Of a stretch of 64,000 nucleotides of DNA, positions 35,017-44,749 are shown piece by piece. The stretch is from Gluconacetobacter azotocaptans. Lineage in GTDB: Bacteria > Pseudomonadota > Alphaproteobacteria > Acetobacterales > Acetobacteraceae. How positions within the stretch are numbered: the first letter of the stretch is position 1; the number at the start of each line of letters is the position of its first letter. The notes under the pieces are model-generated. The model did no database searches. It was not told the DNA's origin and saw nothing but the letters and a program-made list of their open reading frames with translations. Made by a program: the position numbers and the translations under genes. Location of the stretch: the NCBI RefSeq assembly GCF_014174355.1, contig NZ_JABEQF010000005.1, positions 186,001 to 250,000 of the forward strand, read 5' to 3'.

Positions 35017-35970
35017 ATGACCATCACCCCCTATGCGCCCCCCGCGAGAGGCGGGAACTTCTATTCCGGCAGTCCCGTCGACCGCGCGGCGCACCATCGT
35101 GCGGACGCGGCCCGAATCGCGCTCTATCTCGTCGGCGCCAATACGCTGTTCGTGCCCTGCTGGCGCGGGCTGCATCTGGTCGTCAGGGACCGCGACGACC
35201 GGGCGCGGATCGAACTGCCCACCCGGCGCGATACGCTGATGACACCCGAAATCCTCGAGTCGGCCGACTGGATCTTCCTGGGCTATCTGGATGAACGCCC
35301 GCTCTTTGTCCTGGATCTCAGCCTGATGGAGCAGCCGGAACTGCTGTTCCCCCGGGCGCGCGGCCGGTTCATGGAACTGCGCCCGCTGGCCAGCCTGCTG
35401 CCGCCCGACGAGGCGGCCATCCTGGCCCAGGCGCGGGGCCTCGTGCACTGGCGCAACGCCACGCGCTTCTGCGGCGCGTGCGGCGCGCCCAACCAGGCCG
35501 ACCAGGCCGGCCATCGCCTGGTCTGCACGGCCGATCCCGCCCACCTGCATTTCCCCCGCACCGACCCCGTGGTCATCATGCTGGTGCAACGGCAGGACCG
35601 CGTCCTTCTGGCGCGCGGCGTCCGCTTCGGCCCCGAAAGCCGCACACTGTCGGCCCTGGCCGGATTCGTCGAACCCGGCGAAACGCCCGAGGAAGCCGTC
35701 GCCCGCGAGGTGCTGGAGGAAACGGGCGTCCAGGTCGGGGAGATCCGCTATCACTCGTCCCAGCCCTGGCCGTATCCCGGTACGCTGATGCTGGCCTTCA
35801 CCGCCACAGCCGCCGACGACGCGCTGCGTCTGGACCCCGACGAAATCGTCGAGGCCCGATGGCTGACCCGCGACGACATCCGCAACCATGCCGCCCTGGG
35901 CTTCACCTTGCCGGCGTCCACCACCATCGCCCGGCGCATGATCGACGACTGGCTGGCCGGCGCCCCATAA
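35017..35970 (+). CDS. nudC: NADH pyrophosphatase / NAD-RNA decapping Nudix enzyme
   Basis: The 317-residue protein has an N-terminal domain, a zinc-ribbon (CGACG followed by a third cysteine in RLVCTADPAHLHFPR) and the Nudix box GFVEPGETPEEAVAREVLEE with TGV. It is followed 17 residues later by SQPWPYP, the signature that separates NudC from other Nudix proteins. NudC hydrolyses NADH and removes NAD caps from RNA. The fourth zinc ligand appears as His/other rather than Cys, which is unusual. ATG at 35017 follows AAGAGG. Confidence 0.93.
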   Translation: MTITPYAPPARGGNFYSGSPVDRAAHHRADAARIALYLVGANTLFVPCWRGLHLVVRDRDDRARIELPTRRDTLMTPEILESADWIFLGYLDERPLFVLDLSLMEQPELLFPRARGRFMELRPLASLLPPDEAAILAQARGLVHWRNATRFCGACGAPNQADQAGHRLVCTADPAHLHFPRTDPVVIMLVQRQDRVLLARGVRFGPESRTLSALAGFVEPGETPEEAVAREVLEETGVQVGEIRYHSSQPWPYPGTLMLAFTATAADDALRLDPDEIVEARWLTRDDIRNHAALGFTLPASTTIARRMIDDWLAGAP

Positions 35971-36018
35971 GAAGGCCGGGTTCTGCCCGAACCCGGCAAG
36001 GGCCGAAGCCCTTGCGCT
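35971..36018 (-). repeat. Intergenic palindromic repeat, copy 2
   Basis: This stretch fills the gap between the converging nudC and ggt genes. Read on the minus strand it is a 20-base palindrome (35996-36015, GCAAGGGCTTCGGCCCTTGC) followed by CCGGGTTCGGGCAGAACCCGG. It has the same two-hairpin order as the copy at 24567. It may double as a transcription end for both genes, though no T run is present. Confidence 0.7.
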
Positions 36019-37826
36019 TACTCGCCGACGGCCGCCCCACCCGCATGGCGACGGTCGAAGCCGCCGTAATAGCGCGCCGCCCCCCGTTCGCCGAGGCGCG
36101 GACCGCCGACCAGAATCCCCTCGGCCACGCCCCACGGAGCATGGGGGGCGATCTCGTAGCCCTCGTGCGTCAGGGTCTGGGCGACATCGTCCGTCAAGGC
36201 GCCCTGCTCCACCTCGACATGCGAAGGCTGCCATTGCTCGTGGATGCGGGGCAGATCGATCGCCTGCTGGATGTCCAGCCCGTAATCGACCACGCCCAGG
36301 ATCGCGGACAGGACGATCGTGGGAATCCGCGACCCGCCGGGGCTGCCGATGACCATGACGACCTTGCCGTCACGCGACAGGATGGTGGGCGACATGGACG
36401 ACAGCGGCGTCTTGCCGGGCGCAATCTCGTTGGCGCGGCTGCCGACGATGCCGAACATGTTGGGCACGCCGGGACGGGACGAGAAATCGTCCATCTCGTC
36501 ATTCATAAAGATCCCGGTGTCGCCGCCCATGACCTTGGCGCCGAACCAGCCGTTCAGCGTATAGGTCACCGACACCGCCAGCCCTTTGCTGTCCGCGACC
36601 GAGAACTGGGTCGTCTCATGCTTTTCCGGCTGCGCCGTGCCCGGACGCAGCGAATCGGACGCTACCGCCCGGTCGGTCGGGATCCCGTCGCGGATCTGCC
36701 GGGCATAGGCCGGGTCGATCAGATGCGTGACCGGATTGTGGACAAAGGCCGGGTCGCCCAGGTCCTGGCGGTCGGCATAGGCATGACGCATGGCCTCCAC
36801 CTCACGCTGGACGGCGGGGGCGGTATGCAGCCCCAGCGCATGCATGTCGTAGCCCGACAGGATGTTCAGGATCTCGCACAGCGCGACGCCGCCGCCGCTG
36901 GGCGGGGGCGCGGTGTCGACACGATAGCCGCGATAGGAACAGGTCAGCGGCGCCATCACGCGCGGGGCATATTTGCGGAAATCGTCGGCCTGCAGGATGG
37001 CGCCCCCGGCCCGGCCGGCACGCAGGATCTCGTCGGCGATCGGGCCGCGATAGAAGGCATCGACGCCGTCGCGCGCAATCAGCGACAGGGTCCGGGCCAG
37101 ATTGGCCTGCACCAGCCGGTCGCCGGGCACCAGCGGCGTGCCGTCGGGACGCAGGAAGATCTTCCGGGCCTCGGCGTCACGCGCGAAATCGGCGGTCGAG
37201 GTGTCCAGCAGCTGAACGTCGCCTTCGGCCAGGACGAAACCATCCCGCGCCAGGGCGATGGCCGGCGCCATGACCTGCTGGCGCGACAGCCGCCCCCAGC
37301 GATGCAGGATCAGGTCCATCCCCGCGACGGTGCCGGGCACGCCCACCGCCTTCCAGCCGGTGATCGACAGGCCCGGAATCACGTTGCCCTTCGCATCCTG
37401 GAACATCGTGGCGGTCGCGGCCAGCGGCGCATGTTCGCGGAAATCGACGAACTGCATCCGGCCGTCCGGCGTGCGCAGGGTCATGAACCCACCGCCGCCG
37501 ATATTCCCCGCCGCCGGATAGACCACGGCCAGCGCGTACGCCACCGCCACCGCCGCATCCACCGCGTTGCCACCCTGCGCCAGGATCCGCGCCCCGGCCT
37601 CGGACGCCAGATGCTGCGCCGACACCACCATGCCATGCTGGCCGGCGGCCGGCGCCAGCGGGGCCACCGCGACCGGCCCGCCGCCGAAGGTCAGGACGTC
37701 GCCCTGCGGGGCGGGTGCCGAGGGCGACACCGACGCCGCCATCGCGGGCAGTGCCCCGCCGGCCAGCATCGACCCCGCCAGCATGCAGGCGGCCAGGCGC
37801 CGTCGCAGGATGGAATACCGCATCAT
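36018..37826 (-). CDS. ggt: Gamma-glutamyltransferase
   Basis: The 602-residue precursor has a signal peptide ending LPAMAAS. The large-subunit segment contains GGNAVDAAVAVAYALAVVYP and GGGGFMTLR. The autocleavage site is HETTQFSVAD, where the second Thr (about residue 405) becomes the N-terminal nucleophile of the small subunit. SMSPTILSRDGKVVMVIGSPGG is also typical. The enzyme hydrolyses or transfers the gamma-glutamyl group of glutathione in the periplasm. Two adjacent ATGs (37826, 37823) are possible starts. Confidence 0.96.
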   Translation of the reverse strand: MMRYSILRRRLAACMLAGSMLAGGALPAMAASVSPSAPAPQGDVLTFGGGPVAVAPLAPAAGQHGMVVSAQHLASEAGARILAQGGNAVDAAVAVAYALAVVYPAAGNIGGGGFMTLRTPDGRMQFVDFREHAPLAATATMFQDAKGNVIPGLSITGWKAVGVPGTVAGMDLILHRWGRLSRQQVMAPAIALARDGFVLAEGDVQLLDTSTADFARDAEARKIFLRPDGTPLVPGDRLVQANLARTLSLIARDGVDAFYRGPIADEILRAGRAGGAILQADDFRKYAPRVMAPLTCSYRGYRVDTAPPPSGGGVALCEILNILSGYDMHALGLHTAPAVQREVEAMRHAYADRQDLGDPAFVHNPVTHLIDPAYARQIRDGIPTDRAVASDSLRPGTAQPEKHETTQFSVADSKGLAVSVTYTLNGWFGAKVMGGDTGIFMNDEMDDFSSRPGVPNMFGIVGSRANEIAPGKTPLSSMSPTILSRDGKVVMVIGSPGGSRIPTIVLSAILGVVDYGLDIQQAIDLPRIHEQWQPSHVEVEQGALTDDVAQTLTHEGYEIAPHAPWGVAEGILVGGPRLGERGAARYYGGFDRRHAGGAAVGE

Positions 37827-37869
37827 GTTCCCTTCGATCTGATGATGTGTGCCCGGACAGGCGCGGCCG

Positions 37870-38679
37870 TCATCCGGCCGTGTCGTAGGGCGGCTTGTCG
37901 AGGCCGGCGGGCGAAAGCGTGAAGACCTCGCACCCCTCGTCGGTGACGCCCAGCATATGCTCGAACTGGGCCGACAGCGAACGGTCGCGCGTGACGGCTG
38001 TCCAGCCGTCATCCAGCACCTTCACGTCCGGGCGGCCGCCATTCAGCATGGGTTCGATGGTGAAGAACATGCCCGGTCGCAGCACCAGCCCCTGCCCCGG
38101 TCGCCCGTAATGCAGCACGTTCGGCGCGGCGTGGAACGTCCGGCCGATGCCATGGCCGCAGAAATCGCGCACCACCGAGAAACGATGGGATTCGGCAAAG
38201 GTCTGGATGGCGTATCCGATATCGCCCAGCGTCTTGCCGGGGCGGACCTGCTCGATGCCCACCATCAGCGCCTTGTACGTCACGTCGATCAGCTTCTCGG
38301 CCTTCCGGGGCACCGGACCGACCGTGTACATGCGGCTGGTATCGCCGAACCAGCCATCCAGGATCACCGTGACGTCGATGTTCAGGATATCGCCGTCCTG
38401 CAACTGGCGCTCGCCCGGGATGCCGTGGCAGACGACATGGTTGAGGGAAATGCAGCTGGATTTCGGATAGCCGCGATAGCCCAGCGTGGCCGGCGTCGCC
38501 CCGTGATCGAGCATGAAGTCGTGGATCAGGCGATCCAGGGCATCGGTCGTGACGCCGGCCGTGACGTGCGGCACGATCATGTCCAGCGTGCGGGCCGCAA
38601 GCTGGCCCGCCGCGCGCATGCCGACGAAATCCTCCGGCGTATGAAGAATAACCCGCCTTGCGTCCGTGTCGCCGTCCAT
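37870..38679 (-). CDS. map: Methionine aminopeptidase, type I
   Basis: The 269-residue protein has all five metal ligands of the family: two Asp in NIDVTVILDGWFGDTSRMY, His in HGIGRTFH, Glu in FTIEPML and Glu in SAQFEHMLGV. The CISLNHVVCHGIPG substrate segment is intact. It removes the initiator Met from nascent proteins. ATG at 38679 follows GAGGGG at a good distance; an in-frame start at 38727 is less likely. Confidence 0.96.
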   Translation of the reverse strand: MDGDTDARRVILHTPEDFVGMRAAGQLAARTLDMIVPHVTAGVTTDALDRLIHDFMLDHGATPATLGYRGYPKSSCISLNHVVCHGIPGERQLQDGDILNIDVTVILDGWFGDTSRMYTVGPVPRKAEKLIDVTYKALMVGIEQVRPGKTLGDIGYAIQTFAESHRFSVVRDFCGHGIGRTFHAAPNVLHYGRPGQGLVLRPGMFFTIEPMLNGGRPDVKVLDDGWTAVTRDRSLSAQFEHMLGVTDEGCEVFTLSPAGLDKPPYDTAG

Positions 38680-38758
38680 ATCGATGCCCCTCGCTATCCT
38701 ATCCAGCCGCCGGAACGGCATCATCATGGGTGGATAAATGCGCGGGTCGCCCGATCAA

Positions 38759-38786
38759 GGCAAGGGCGATGCCCCACCGATACCGG
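38759..38786 (+). repeat. Intergenic repeat, short relative
   Basis: The sequence GGCAAGGGCGATGCCCCACC, followed by GATACCGG, closely matches the element at 46249 (GGCAAGGGCGTTGCCCCACG...CCGG). It lies in the gap between map and the D,D-carboxypeptidase gene. Confidence 0.5.
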
Positions 38787-38814
38787 TTTTCAAGCGAACT
38801 CTCGGGCGGGAAGG

Positions 38815-39957
38815 TCAGCCGTGATTGTGGCCATGACGGCGGTGAACCGCATGACCCGCGGCCACCATGCGCACATGTGCCGGGACATGGCCATGCCCGC
38901 GCCGCGACAGCACATGGTGATGCGGCGACAACGGAAGCTCGGCCACCTGGTCGGGGCCGGCGTTGGCGGACCGCGCCGCCGCGGCCAGCATGATCGCCGC
39001 ACGGCCATGGCGGCTGCGCCCGCGCGCCAGAACCAGTGTGCGCGGCACGTCGGCGACGCCTTCCTGGCGGAAGCCGTCATCCAGCAGGCCGGCCATCATC
39101 GCGCTGCGCTGCGGGTTCGTCCGAGCCCCCAGCACCACGCCGATCAGCCGGACATTCTCGCGAATGGCCGACGTCACCAAATTCCGTCCGGCGTCGGCGG
39201 TATAACCGGTCTTCAGCCCGTCCGCCCCCGGATAGAACCGCAGCATCGGGTCGTGATTGGGCACCTGCCGGCCGTGGAAATAGAAGGCCGGCACCGCGAA
39301 ATAATGATAATATTCAGGGAATTCGGCGATGATCTGCCGGGTCAGGATCGCCAGGTCGCGCGCCGACGTCACCTGTTCGCCGTTCGGCAGGCCGGAGGCG
39401 TTGCGGAATGTGGTGCTGGTCATGCCCAGGGCACGCGCCTGACGCGTCATCACGTCGGCAAAGCGGTCCTCGTCCCCGCCCCCCAGCAGCTCACCCAGCG
39501 CGCAGGCCGCGTCATTGGCCGACTTCGTGACCAGCCCCAGCACCGCCTGCTCGACGGTCAGGTAGCTACCGGGCACCAGCCCCAGCTTGGACGGCTCCAT
39601 CGAGGCCGCATGCGCGGAAACCGGTACCGGCTGGTCCAGCGACACCTGGCCGCTCCGCAGGCCCTTGAAAGCCAGATAGAGCGTCATCAGCTTGGTCAGG
39701 CTGGCAGGATAACGCTGAAGATCCGGATTGCTCTGCGACAGGACGGCCCCGGTGCGGGCATCCATGACGATCGAGCTGACCTGTCCGACATACTGGGCGC
39801 GGGCCTGGTGCACGCCCCCCGCCAGCGCGGCGAACCAGCCCGCCGAAAGGCCGAGCGACAGGCGAATGGCCCGCCCTCGACCGAAGGGCCGGGACGCGAC
39901 ATAGCGCACGCGGGCGAACCAGCCCTGCTTCTCATCACCCCTGGAGCAGTCGGCCAC
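38815..39957 (-). CDS. D-alanyl-D-alanine carboxypeptidase (penicillin-binding protein 5/6-like) with a His-rich tail
   Basis: The product is about 380 residues with an export signal (RLSLGLSAGWFAALAGGVHQARAQ). The three active-site motifs are SLTK (about Ser 86), SAN and KTG in GADGLKTGYT. It trims the terminal D-Ala from peptidoglycan peptides. The C-terminal 40 residues replace the usual amphipathic anchor with a His-rich stretch containing HHHVL, HGHVPAH and HRRHGHNHG. No ATG fits; a GTG pair at 39960/39957 with GGGGGAA upstream is chosen. It is divergent from clpS. Confidence 0.88.
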   Translation of the reverse strand: MADCSRGDEKQGWFARVRYVASRPFGRGRAIRLSLGLSAGWFAALAGGVHQARAQYVGQVSSIVMDARTGAVLSQSNPDLQRYPASLTKLMTLYLAFKGLRSGQVSLDQPVPVSAHAASMEPSKLGLVPGSYLTVEQAVLGLVTKSANDAACALGELLGGGDEDRFADVMTRQARALGMTSTTFRNASGLPNGEQVTSARDLAILTRQIIAEFPEYYHYFAVPAFYFHGRQVPNHDPMLRFYPGADGLKTGYTADAGRNLVTSAIRENVRLIGVVLGARTNPQRSAMMAGLLDDGFRQEGVADVPRTLVLARGRSRHGRAAIMLAAAARSANAGPDQVAELPLSPHHHVLSRRGHGHVPAHVRMVAAGHAVHRRHGHNHG

Positions 39958-40200
39958 CACCGTTCCCCCGTCACCGGATCCGCATCTTATGTCGACTTTA
40001 TGGTCAATCTCCGGAACCCGTCCAGAGGAAACAACGATAACAGAAAGAAAATGCAGCCTTTTCCCCCGGGGCCAACGATCCATGCATGCAACGGCGGTCT
40101 TCGATGCGAGGACGTCCGCCAATTTGATCGGCTCCCGTCCCCAAAACATGTTTAATTTGATCCGCTGCCCTTTTAACCCGACACGTATTTCCAATATGGT

Positions 40201-40641
40201 ATGAACATGGTTGCTGCATCTTCCCTCGCCGGGTCTTCCGTGACCGACACGCGCATGTCCGGGCACCGTCACCATGCCCATGGCGGCAACAACCCGACGC
40301 GGCGTGGCGGCAATGATCAGGACGGGCAGTCCGACAACCCCGATTCGCCGACCATCGGCGTTGTTGTCCGGACCCGCCCGCAGACGCGCAAGCCCGCGAT
40401 GTACAAAGTCCTGATGCTGAACGACGACTACACGCCGATGGAGTTCGTCGTTCATGTTCTGGAGCGGTTTTTCCAGAAGTCGCGGGAGGAAGCGACCGAC
40501 ATCATGCTGCACGTCCACAAGCGCGGCGTGGGCGTGTGCGGCGTGTTCACCTACGAGGTCGCCGAAACCAAGGTCACGCAGGTGATGGATCTCGCCCGGC
40601 AGAACCAGCATCCGCTGCAATGCACGATCGAGAAGGACTGA
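40201..40641 (+). CDS. clpS: ClpS adaptor for N-end-rule substrates
   Basis: The 146-residue protein has the ClpS core [20 protein letters not shown], followed by [32 protein letters not shown]. These residues form the N-degron pocket. It delivers proteins with N-terminal Leu, Phe, Trp or Tyr to ClpAP. An N-terminal extension of about 60 residues is His/Gly/Asn-rich ([11 protein letters not shown]) and longer than in most family members. clpA follows after 169 bases. Confidence 0.95.
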   Translation: MNMVAASSLAGSSVTDTRMSGHRHHAHGGNNPTRRGGNDQDGQSDNPDSPTIGVVVRTRPQTRKPAMYKVLMLNDDYTPMEFVVHVLERFFQKSREEATDIMLHVHKRGVGVCGVFTYEVAETKVTQVMDLARQNQHPLQCTIEKD

Positions 40642-40810
40642 TCCCCGGGGGAATTCTCCCACGGGGCGACGGCGCACGTCCCCACGGCTCGGACGGGCGA
40701 TTTATTTTTCTTTCCACTGGCTTTCCGACGGAAACACACCAAATATGGTCCTGATTTTCCGGTAGCCTATCCGGGCCTACGGCCCGTTTTTGGAAAAGGA
40801 GCGTCCTGGC

Positions 40811-43144
40811 ATGTTGTCACGCAATCTCGAACAGACGCTTCATCGGGCCCTGACCCTGGCCGGGGATCGCAGGCACGAATATGCGACGCTGGAACACCTG
40901 CTGCTGGCGCTGGTCGATGACAGCGACGCGGTCACCGTCTTCCGCGCCTGCGGCGTCGATCTGGACAAGTTGCGGTCCGACCTGACCGAATTCCTGGACA
41001 AGGACCTCGCGGGGCTGGCGTCCGACCGGACGGTCGATCCCAAGCCCACGGCGGCGTTCCAGCGCGTGATCCAGCGCGCGGCGATCCATGTCCAGTCGAC
41101 GGGCCGCGACGAGGTCACCGGCTCCAACGTGCTGGTCGCCCTGTTCGCCGAGCGTGAGAGCCACGCCGTCTATTTCCTGCAGCTTCAGGACATGACGCGG
41201 CTGGACGCCGTCAATTTCATCTCGCACGGCATTGCGAAGGCACCCGACCGCTCGACGCGGCGCCCGGTGTCCGGCAGCGCGCCGGAAAGCCCGGAAGGCG
41301 AGCGCGAGGAGCGCGGCAAGGGCAGCCAGAAGAACCAGGACGCGCTGACGGCCTACTGCACCAACCTGAACCGCAAGGCCGAGGACGGGAAGGTCGATCC
41401 GCTGATCGGCCGCGACTCCGAAATCGAACGCACGATCCAGATCCTGTGCCGCCGCACCAAGAACAACCCGCTGTATGTGGGCGACCCCGGCGTGGGCAAG
41501 ACGGCGATCGCCGAGGGGCTGGCCAAGCGCATCGTCGAAGGCGACGTGCCTGAAGTGCTGCTGAAATCCACGATCTATTCGCTGGACATGGGCGCGCTGC
41601 TGGCCGGCACCCGCTATCGCGGCGATTTCGAGGAACGGCTGAAGGCGGTCGTGACCGAACTGGACAACAATCCGGGCAGCATCCTGTTCATCGACGAGAT
41701 CCATACCGTGATCGGCGCCGGCGCCACCTCGGGCGGGGCGATGGATGCGTCCAACCTGCTGAAGCCCGCGCTGGCGGCGGGCACTCTGCGCTGCATCGGC
41801 TCCACCACCTACAAGGAATACCGCCAGCATTTCGAGAAGGACCGCGCGCTGGTCCGGCGGTTCCAGAAGATCGACGTGGCCGAGCCGACGCTGGAGGATG
41901 CGGTCAAGATCCTGCGCGGCCTGAAGGGCAATTACGAACGCCACCACAAGGTCCGCTACACCGAGGAGGCCATTCGCGGCGCGGTGGAACTGGCGGCCAG
42001 GTACATCCACGACCGCAAGCTGCCGGACAAGGCGATCGACGTGATCGACGAGGTCGGGGCGTCGCGGATGCTGGTGCCCGAGAACCGGCGCCGCAAGACC
42101 GTGACCCTGAAGGACGTCGAGGACATCGTCGCCAAGATCGCCCGCATCCCGCCCAAGAGCGTGTCGTCCGACGACAAGGAGACGCTGCGCACCCTGGAGC
42201 GCGACCTGAAGGGCATGGTCTACGGCCAGAACCGGGCGATCGAGGCCCTGACGGCGGCCATCAAGCTGTCGCGTGCCGGGCTGCGCGACCCCGAGAAGCC
42301 GATCGGCAACTATCTGTTCTCGGGCCCCACCGGCGTCGGCAAGACCGAGGTCGCCAAGCAGTTGGCCAAGACGCTGGGGATCGAACTGATCCGCTTCGAC
42401 ATGTCCGAATATATGGAGCGGCATTCGATTTCCCGCCTGATCGGCGCGCCGCCGGGTTATGTCGGCTTCGATCAGGGTGGCCTGCTGACGGATGCCATCG
42501 ACCAGCATCCGCATGCCGTCCTGCTGCTGGACGAGATCGAGAAGGCGCATCAGGATCTCTATAACGTCCTGCTGCAGGTCATGGACCATGGCCGCCTGAC
42601 CGACCACAACGGCAAGACCGTGGATTTCCGCAACGTGGTACTGATCATGACCACCAACGCGGGCGCCGCGGACCTGAGCAAGGAGGCCATCGGTTTCGCC
42701 CGTGACACCCGCGAGGGCGAGGACGAGGAGGCGATCAAGCGAATCTTCACGCCGGAATTCCGCAACCGCCTGGATGCGATCATTCCATTCGCCAACCTGA
42801 CGCCCGAGATCGTGGGCCGCGTGGTCGAGAAATTCGTCTTCCAGCTGGAAGCGCAGCTCGCCGACCGCAACGTCACAATCGAAATCTCGTCGGCCGCGAA
42901 GGAATGGCTGGCCGAACGCGGATACGACCGTCTGTATGGCGCGCGCCCGCTGGGCCGCGTGATCCAGGAGCACATCAAGAAGCCGCTGGCCGAGGAATTG
43001 CTGTTCGGCCGGCTGGTCAAGGGTGGCGCGGTGAAGATCACGCTGAAGGATGGGGCGCTGGATTTCGAATATATCGAATCAAACCCCGATGCCCCGGCCG
43101 AAGGCGACGAGGGCAGCGAGCGGGAATCCGAAGCAGCAGGCTGA
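40811..43144 (+). CDS. clpA: ATP-dependent Clp protease ATP-binding subunit ClpA
   Basis: The 777-residue protein has an N-terminal Clp repeat domain (residues 1-150). AAA+ domain D1 has Walker [14 protein letters not shown] at about 223, and D2 has [13 protein letters not shown] at about 505. The family sequences [16 protein letters not shown] and [15 protein letters not shown] are intact. ClpA unfolds substrates for ClpP, with ClpS as adaptor. ATG at 40811 follows AAAAGGAG. The C terminus is acidic ([14 protein letters not shown]). Confidence 0.97.
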   Translation: MLSRNLEQTLHRALTLAGDRRHEYATLEHLLLALVDDSDAVTVFRACGVDLDKLRSDLTEFLDKDLAGLASDRTVDPKPTAAFQRVIQRAAIHVQSTGRDEVTGSNVLVALFAERESHAVYFLQLQDMTRLDAVNFISHGIAKAPDRSTRRPVSGSAPESPEGEREERGKGSQKNQDALTAYCTNLNRKAEDGKVDPLIGRDSEIERTIQILCRRTKNNPLYVGDPGVGKTAIAEGLAKRIVEGDVPEVLLKSTIYSLDMGALLAGTRYRGDFEERLKAVVTELDNNPGSILFIDEIHTVIGAGATSGGAMDASNLLKPALAAGTLRCIGSTTYKEYRQHFEKDRALVRRFQKIDVAEPTLEDAVKILRGLKGNYERHHKVRYTEEAIRGAVELAARYIHDRKLPDKAIDVIDEVGASRMLVPENRRRKTVTLKDVEDIVAKIARIPPKSVSSDDKETLRTLERDLKGMVYGQNRAIEALTAAIKLSRAGLRDPEKPIGNYLFSGPTGVGKTEVAKQLAKTLGIELIRFDMSEYMERHSISRLIGAPPGYVGFDQGGLLTDAIDQHPHAVLLLDEIEKAHQDLYNVLLQVMDHGRLTDHNGKTVDFRNVVLIMTTNAGAADLSKEAIGFARDTREGEDEEAIKRIFTPEFRNRLDAIIPFANLTPEIVGRVVEKFVFQLEAQLADRNVTIEISSAAKEWLAERGYDRLYGARPLGRVIQEHIKKPLAEELLFGRLVKGGAVKITLKDGALDFEYIESNPDAPAEGDEGSERESEAAG

Positions 43145-43160
43145 TCCGTCCCGACGAAAG

Positions 43161-43197
43161 AAGGGCCGCCCGGTGCCTCACCGGGCGGCCCTTTTTT
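43161..43197 (+). terminator. Intrinsic terminator of clpA
   Basis: A 15-base-pair stem (43161-43175 with 43179-43193, AAGGGCCGCCCGGTG/CACCGGGCGGCCCTT) closes a 3-base loop and runs into a T run. It begins 16 bases after the clpA stop. Confidence 0.92.
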
Positions 43198-43209
43198 CAT
43201 GTGGCACGC

Positions 43210-43260
43210 CTCAGGGCTCTACCCCGAAACCCGCCAAAGGCCGTCGCCTTTGAAAACCCA
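43210..43260 (-). repeat. Intergenic palindromic repeat, copy 3 (inverted partner of copy 4)
   Basis: Read on the minus strand this is CAAAGGCGACGGCCTTTG followed by GCGGGTTTCGGGGTAGAGCCC. The layout matches copy 2 at 35971. It lies head to head with copy 4, giving a paired arrangement like bacterial interspersed mosaic elements. Confidence 0.6.
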
Positions 43261-43265
43261 TCATT

Positions 43266-43326
43266 ATGATCGGGGTCCAGGGCCTCAGGCCCTGGTGGGC
43301 TCGGGCAAAGCCCGACCTCTCGCCGG
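43266..43326 (+). repeat. Intergenic palindromic repeat, copy 4
   Basis: It contains the palindrome CCAGGGCCTCAGGCCCTGG (43277-43295), then TGGGC and a second palindrome TCGGGCAAAGCCCGA (43301-43315) followed by CCTCTCGCCGG. The copy at 61731-61792 (minus strand) matches it base by base over most of its length, starting at GATCGGGG. Confidence 0.75.
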
Positions 43327-43332
43327 TCGGTA

Positions 43333-43797
43333 CTATTGGTACCTGCTGCCGTTCACGGCCACATAGCCCTCCATGCCCCAGTTGCGGCCGGTGCCGTGAT
43401 GCGTCCAGTCGATGCCCTGGCTGCGGGGGTTGTCGTAATAGTACCGGCCGACGACATCGGCCGTGTCCCCCTTCGCGACCCACGGCCAGCGCGGCGCCGC
43501 CATCCTGTCGAGGTCCGAGACGATGCGAATCGATACCCCTGCCCCGACATCGACGTAGAAATAGCCATGCCAGCCGCTGCGGGTCCGTTTCGGCCGGGAG
43601 ACCGCCAGCACGCGGCCGCAGACATGCACGGGCCGGTCGCCGCGCAGCGATCCGCTCTCGAACGCCTGCTGCACGGCCAGGAAATGATGATTGTCGCAGG
43701 CCGGGCCGATCGCCTCCTGCGCATGGGCCGGGGCCCCGGCCAGAAGTCCGCCGGCCACGGCCAGGGCCCCCATTATCCCAGCTAAATAGCGCATCAT
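43333..43797 (-). CDS. Secreted DUF3465 protein
   Basis: The 154-residue product has a signal peptide (GIMGALAVAGGLLAGAPAHA). It then matches DUF3465: DNHHFLAVQQAFESG, a VCGRVLAVSRPKRTRSGWHG strand, FYVDVGAGVSIRIVSDLD and the C-terminal signature IDWTHHGTGRNWGMEGYVA. The domain looks like an OB fold, and its function is unknown. The start (ATG at 43797 or 43794) overlaps the PPK2 stop as ATGATGA, implying coupled translation. Confidence 0.85.
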   Translation of the reverse strand: MMRYLAGIMGALAVAGGLLAGAPAHAQEAIGPACDNHHFLAVQQAFESGSLRGDRPVHVCGRVLAVSRPKRTRSGWHGYFYVDVGAGVSIRIVSDLDRMAAPRWPWVAKGDTADVVGRYYYDNPRSQGIDWTHHGTGRNWGMEGYVAVNGSRYQ

Positions 43798-44744
43798 CGC
43801 GTCCCTTTCCCGGTGTTGCCCGCCAGGTGCCGGGTGGGGCGAGGCCGGTCCTTCGGCCCTTCGGCCTCCAGCTTCGCCCGGATGTCGTCCATCTGCCGGA
43901 TAATGTCCGGGGCCGGATCGGGAATGGCCATGTTCAGCGATTCCAGCGCCTGGATGATAGTTTCCACCACCAGGATCCGCGCCAGCCATTTCCGGTCGGC
44001 GGGGATGACGATCCAGGGCGCACAGGGTTGGGCCGTGTGCCTGATCGCCTCATGATAGGCGTGCTGGTACTCATCCCAATATTCGCGCTCGCGCGCGTCG
44101 GCGGCGGAAAATTTCCAGTGCTTGTCGTCCTCGTCGATCCGCTGGAGGAAGCGTTTGCGCTGTTCCTCCTTCGAGATGTTGAGGAAGAATTTCAGCACCA
44201 CCGTCCCCTGCCCCGACAGGTACTGTTCGAAATGCCGGATGTCGCGGTACCGCTCGTCCCAGATCGCGGACGTGCGCAGCGCCGTCGGGATCTTCTGCCT
44301 GACCAGCAGTTCGGGATGCACCCGCGTCACCAGCACTTCCTCGTAATGGCTGCGGTTGAAGATGCCGATCCGTCCGCAGGAGGGTGCGGCAAGATGCACC
44401 CGCCACAGATAATCGTGCGCCAGTTCCACCGGCCCCGGCTGCTTGAACGAGGTGACCGTCACGCCCTGGGGGTTCACCCCGGACATGACGTGCTTGATCA
44501 TCCCGTCCTTGCCGCCGGCGTCCATCGCCTGCAACGCGACCAGCAGCGACCATGTCCCGTTGGCGTACAGCAGGCTCTGCAGTTCGGCCAGACGCTTGAC
44601 GCCGTGGCGCAGCAGATGCTTGCCGTCCGCCTTGCTCATCCCCGCGACGGCGGTTCGCGCGGGGTGGTCGGCCGGGTGGAAATGGTCGCCGTTCTCAACC
44701 CGGCAATGGGCCAGCAGCGCCTTCAGGTCGGCGTGTGCAGCCAT
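43794..44744 (-). CDS. ppk2: Polyphosphate kinase 2 family protein
   Basis: The 316-residue protein has the PPK2 core: Walker A-like LQAMDAGGKDGMIKHVMSG, the segment GRIGIFNRSHYEEVLVTRVH, and the lid and acidic parts WDERYRDIRHFEQYLS and LKFFLNISKEEQRKRFLQR. PPK2 enzymes transfer phosphate between polyphosphate and nucleotides. The IGIFNRSHYEEVLV-RVHPE form resembles class III members that act on both AMP and ADP, an inference from motif memory. It lies 5 bases after the SDR stop and overlaps the DUF3465 gene, so the three form one operon. Confidence 0.92.
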   Translation of the reverse strand: MAAHADLKALLAHCRVENGDHFHPADHPARTAVAGMSKADGKHLLRHGVKRLAELQSLLYANGTWSLLVALQAMDAGGKDGMIKHVMSGVNPQGVTVTSFKQPGPVELAHDYLWRVHLAAPSCGRIGIFNRSHYEEVLVTRVHPELLVRQKIPTALRTSAIWDERYRDIRHFEQYLSGQGTVVLKFFLNISKEEQRKRFLQRIDEDDKHWKFSAADAREREYWDEYQHAYHEAIRHTAQPCAPWIVIPADRKWLARILVVETIIQALESLNMAIPDPAPDIIRQMDDIRAKLEAEGPKDRPRPTRHLAGNTGKGTR

Positions 44745-44749
44745 GGGGG

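Noticed and set aside
41221-42221. Possible CRISPR or direct repeat arrays in the GC-rich coding regions
   Set aside because: Read through for regularly spaced repeats here and in the gaps; only codon-level repetition was seen.
40817-42973. A 718-codon frame antisense to clpA
   Set aside because: No recognisable motifs; clpA is certain, and long antisense frames are expected at this GC content.
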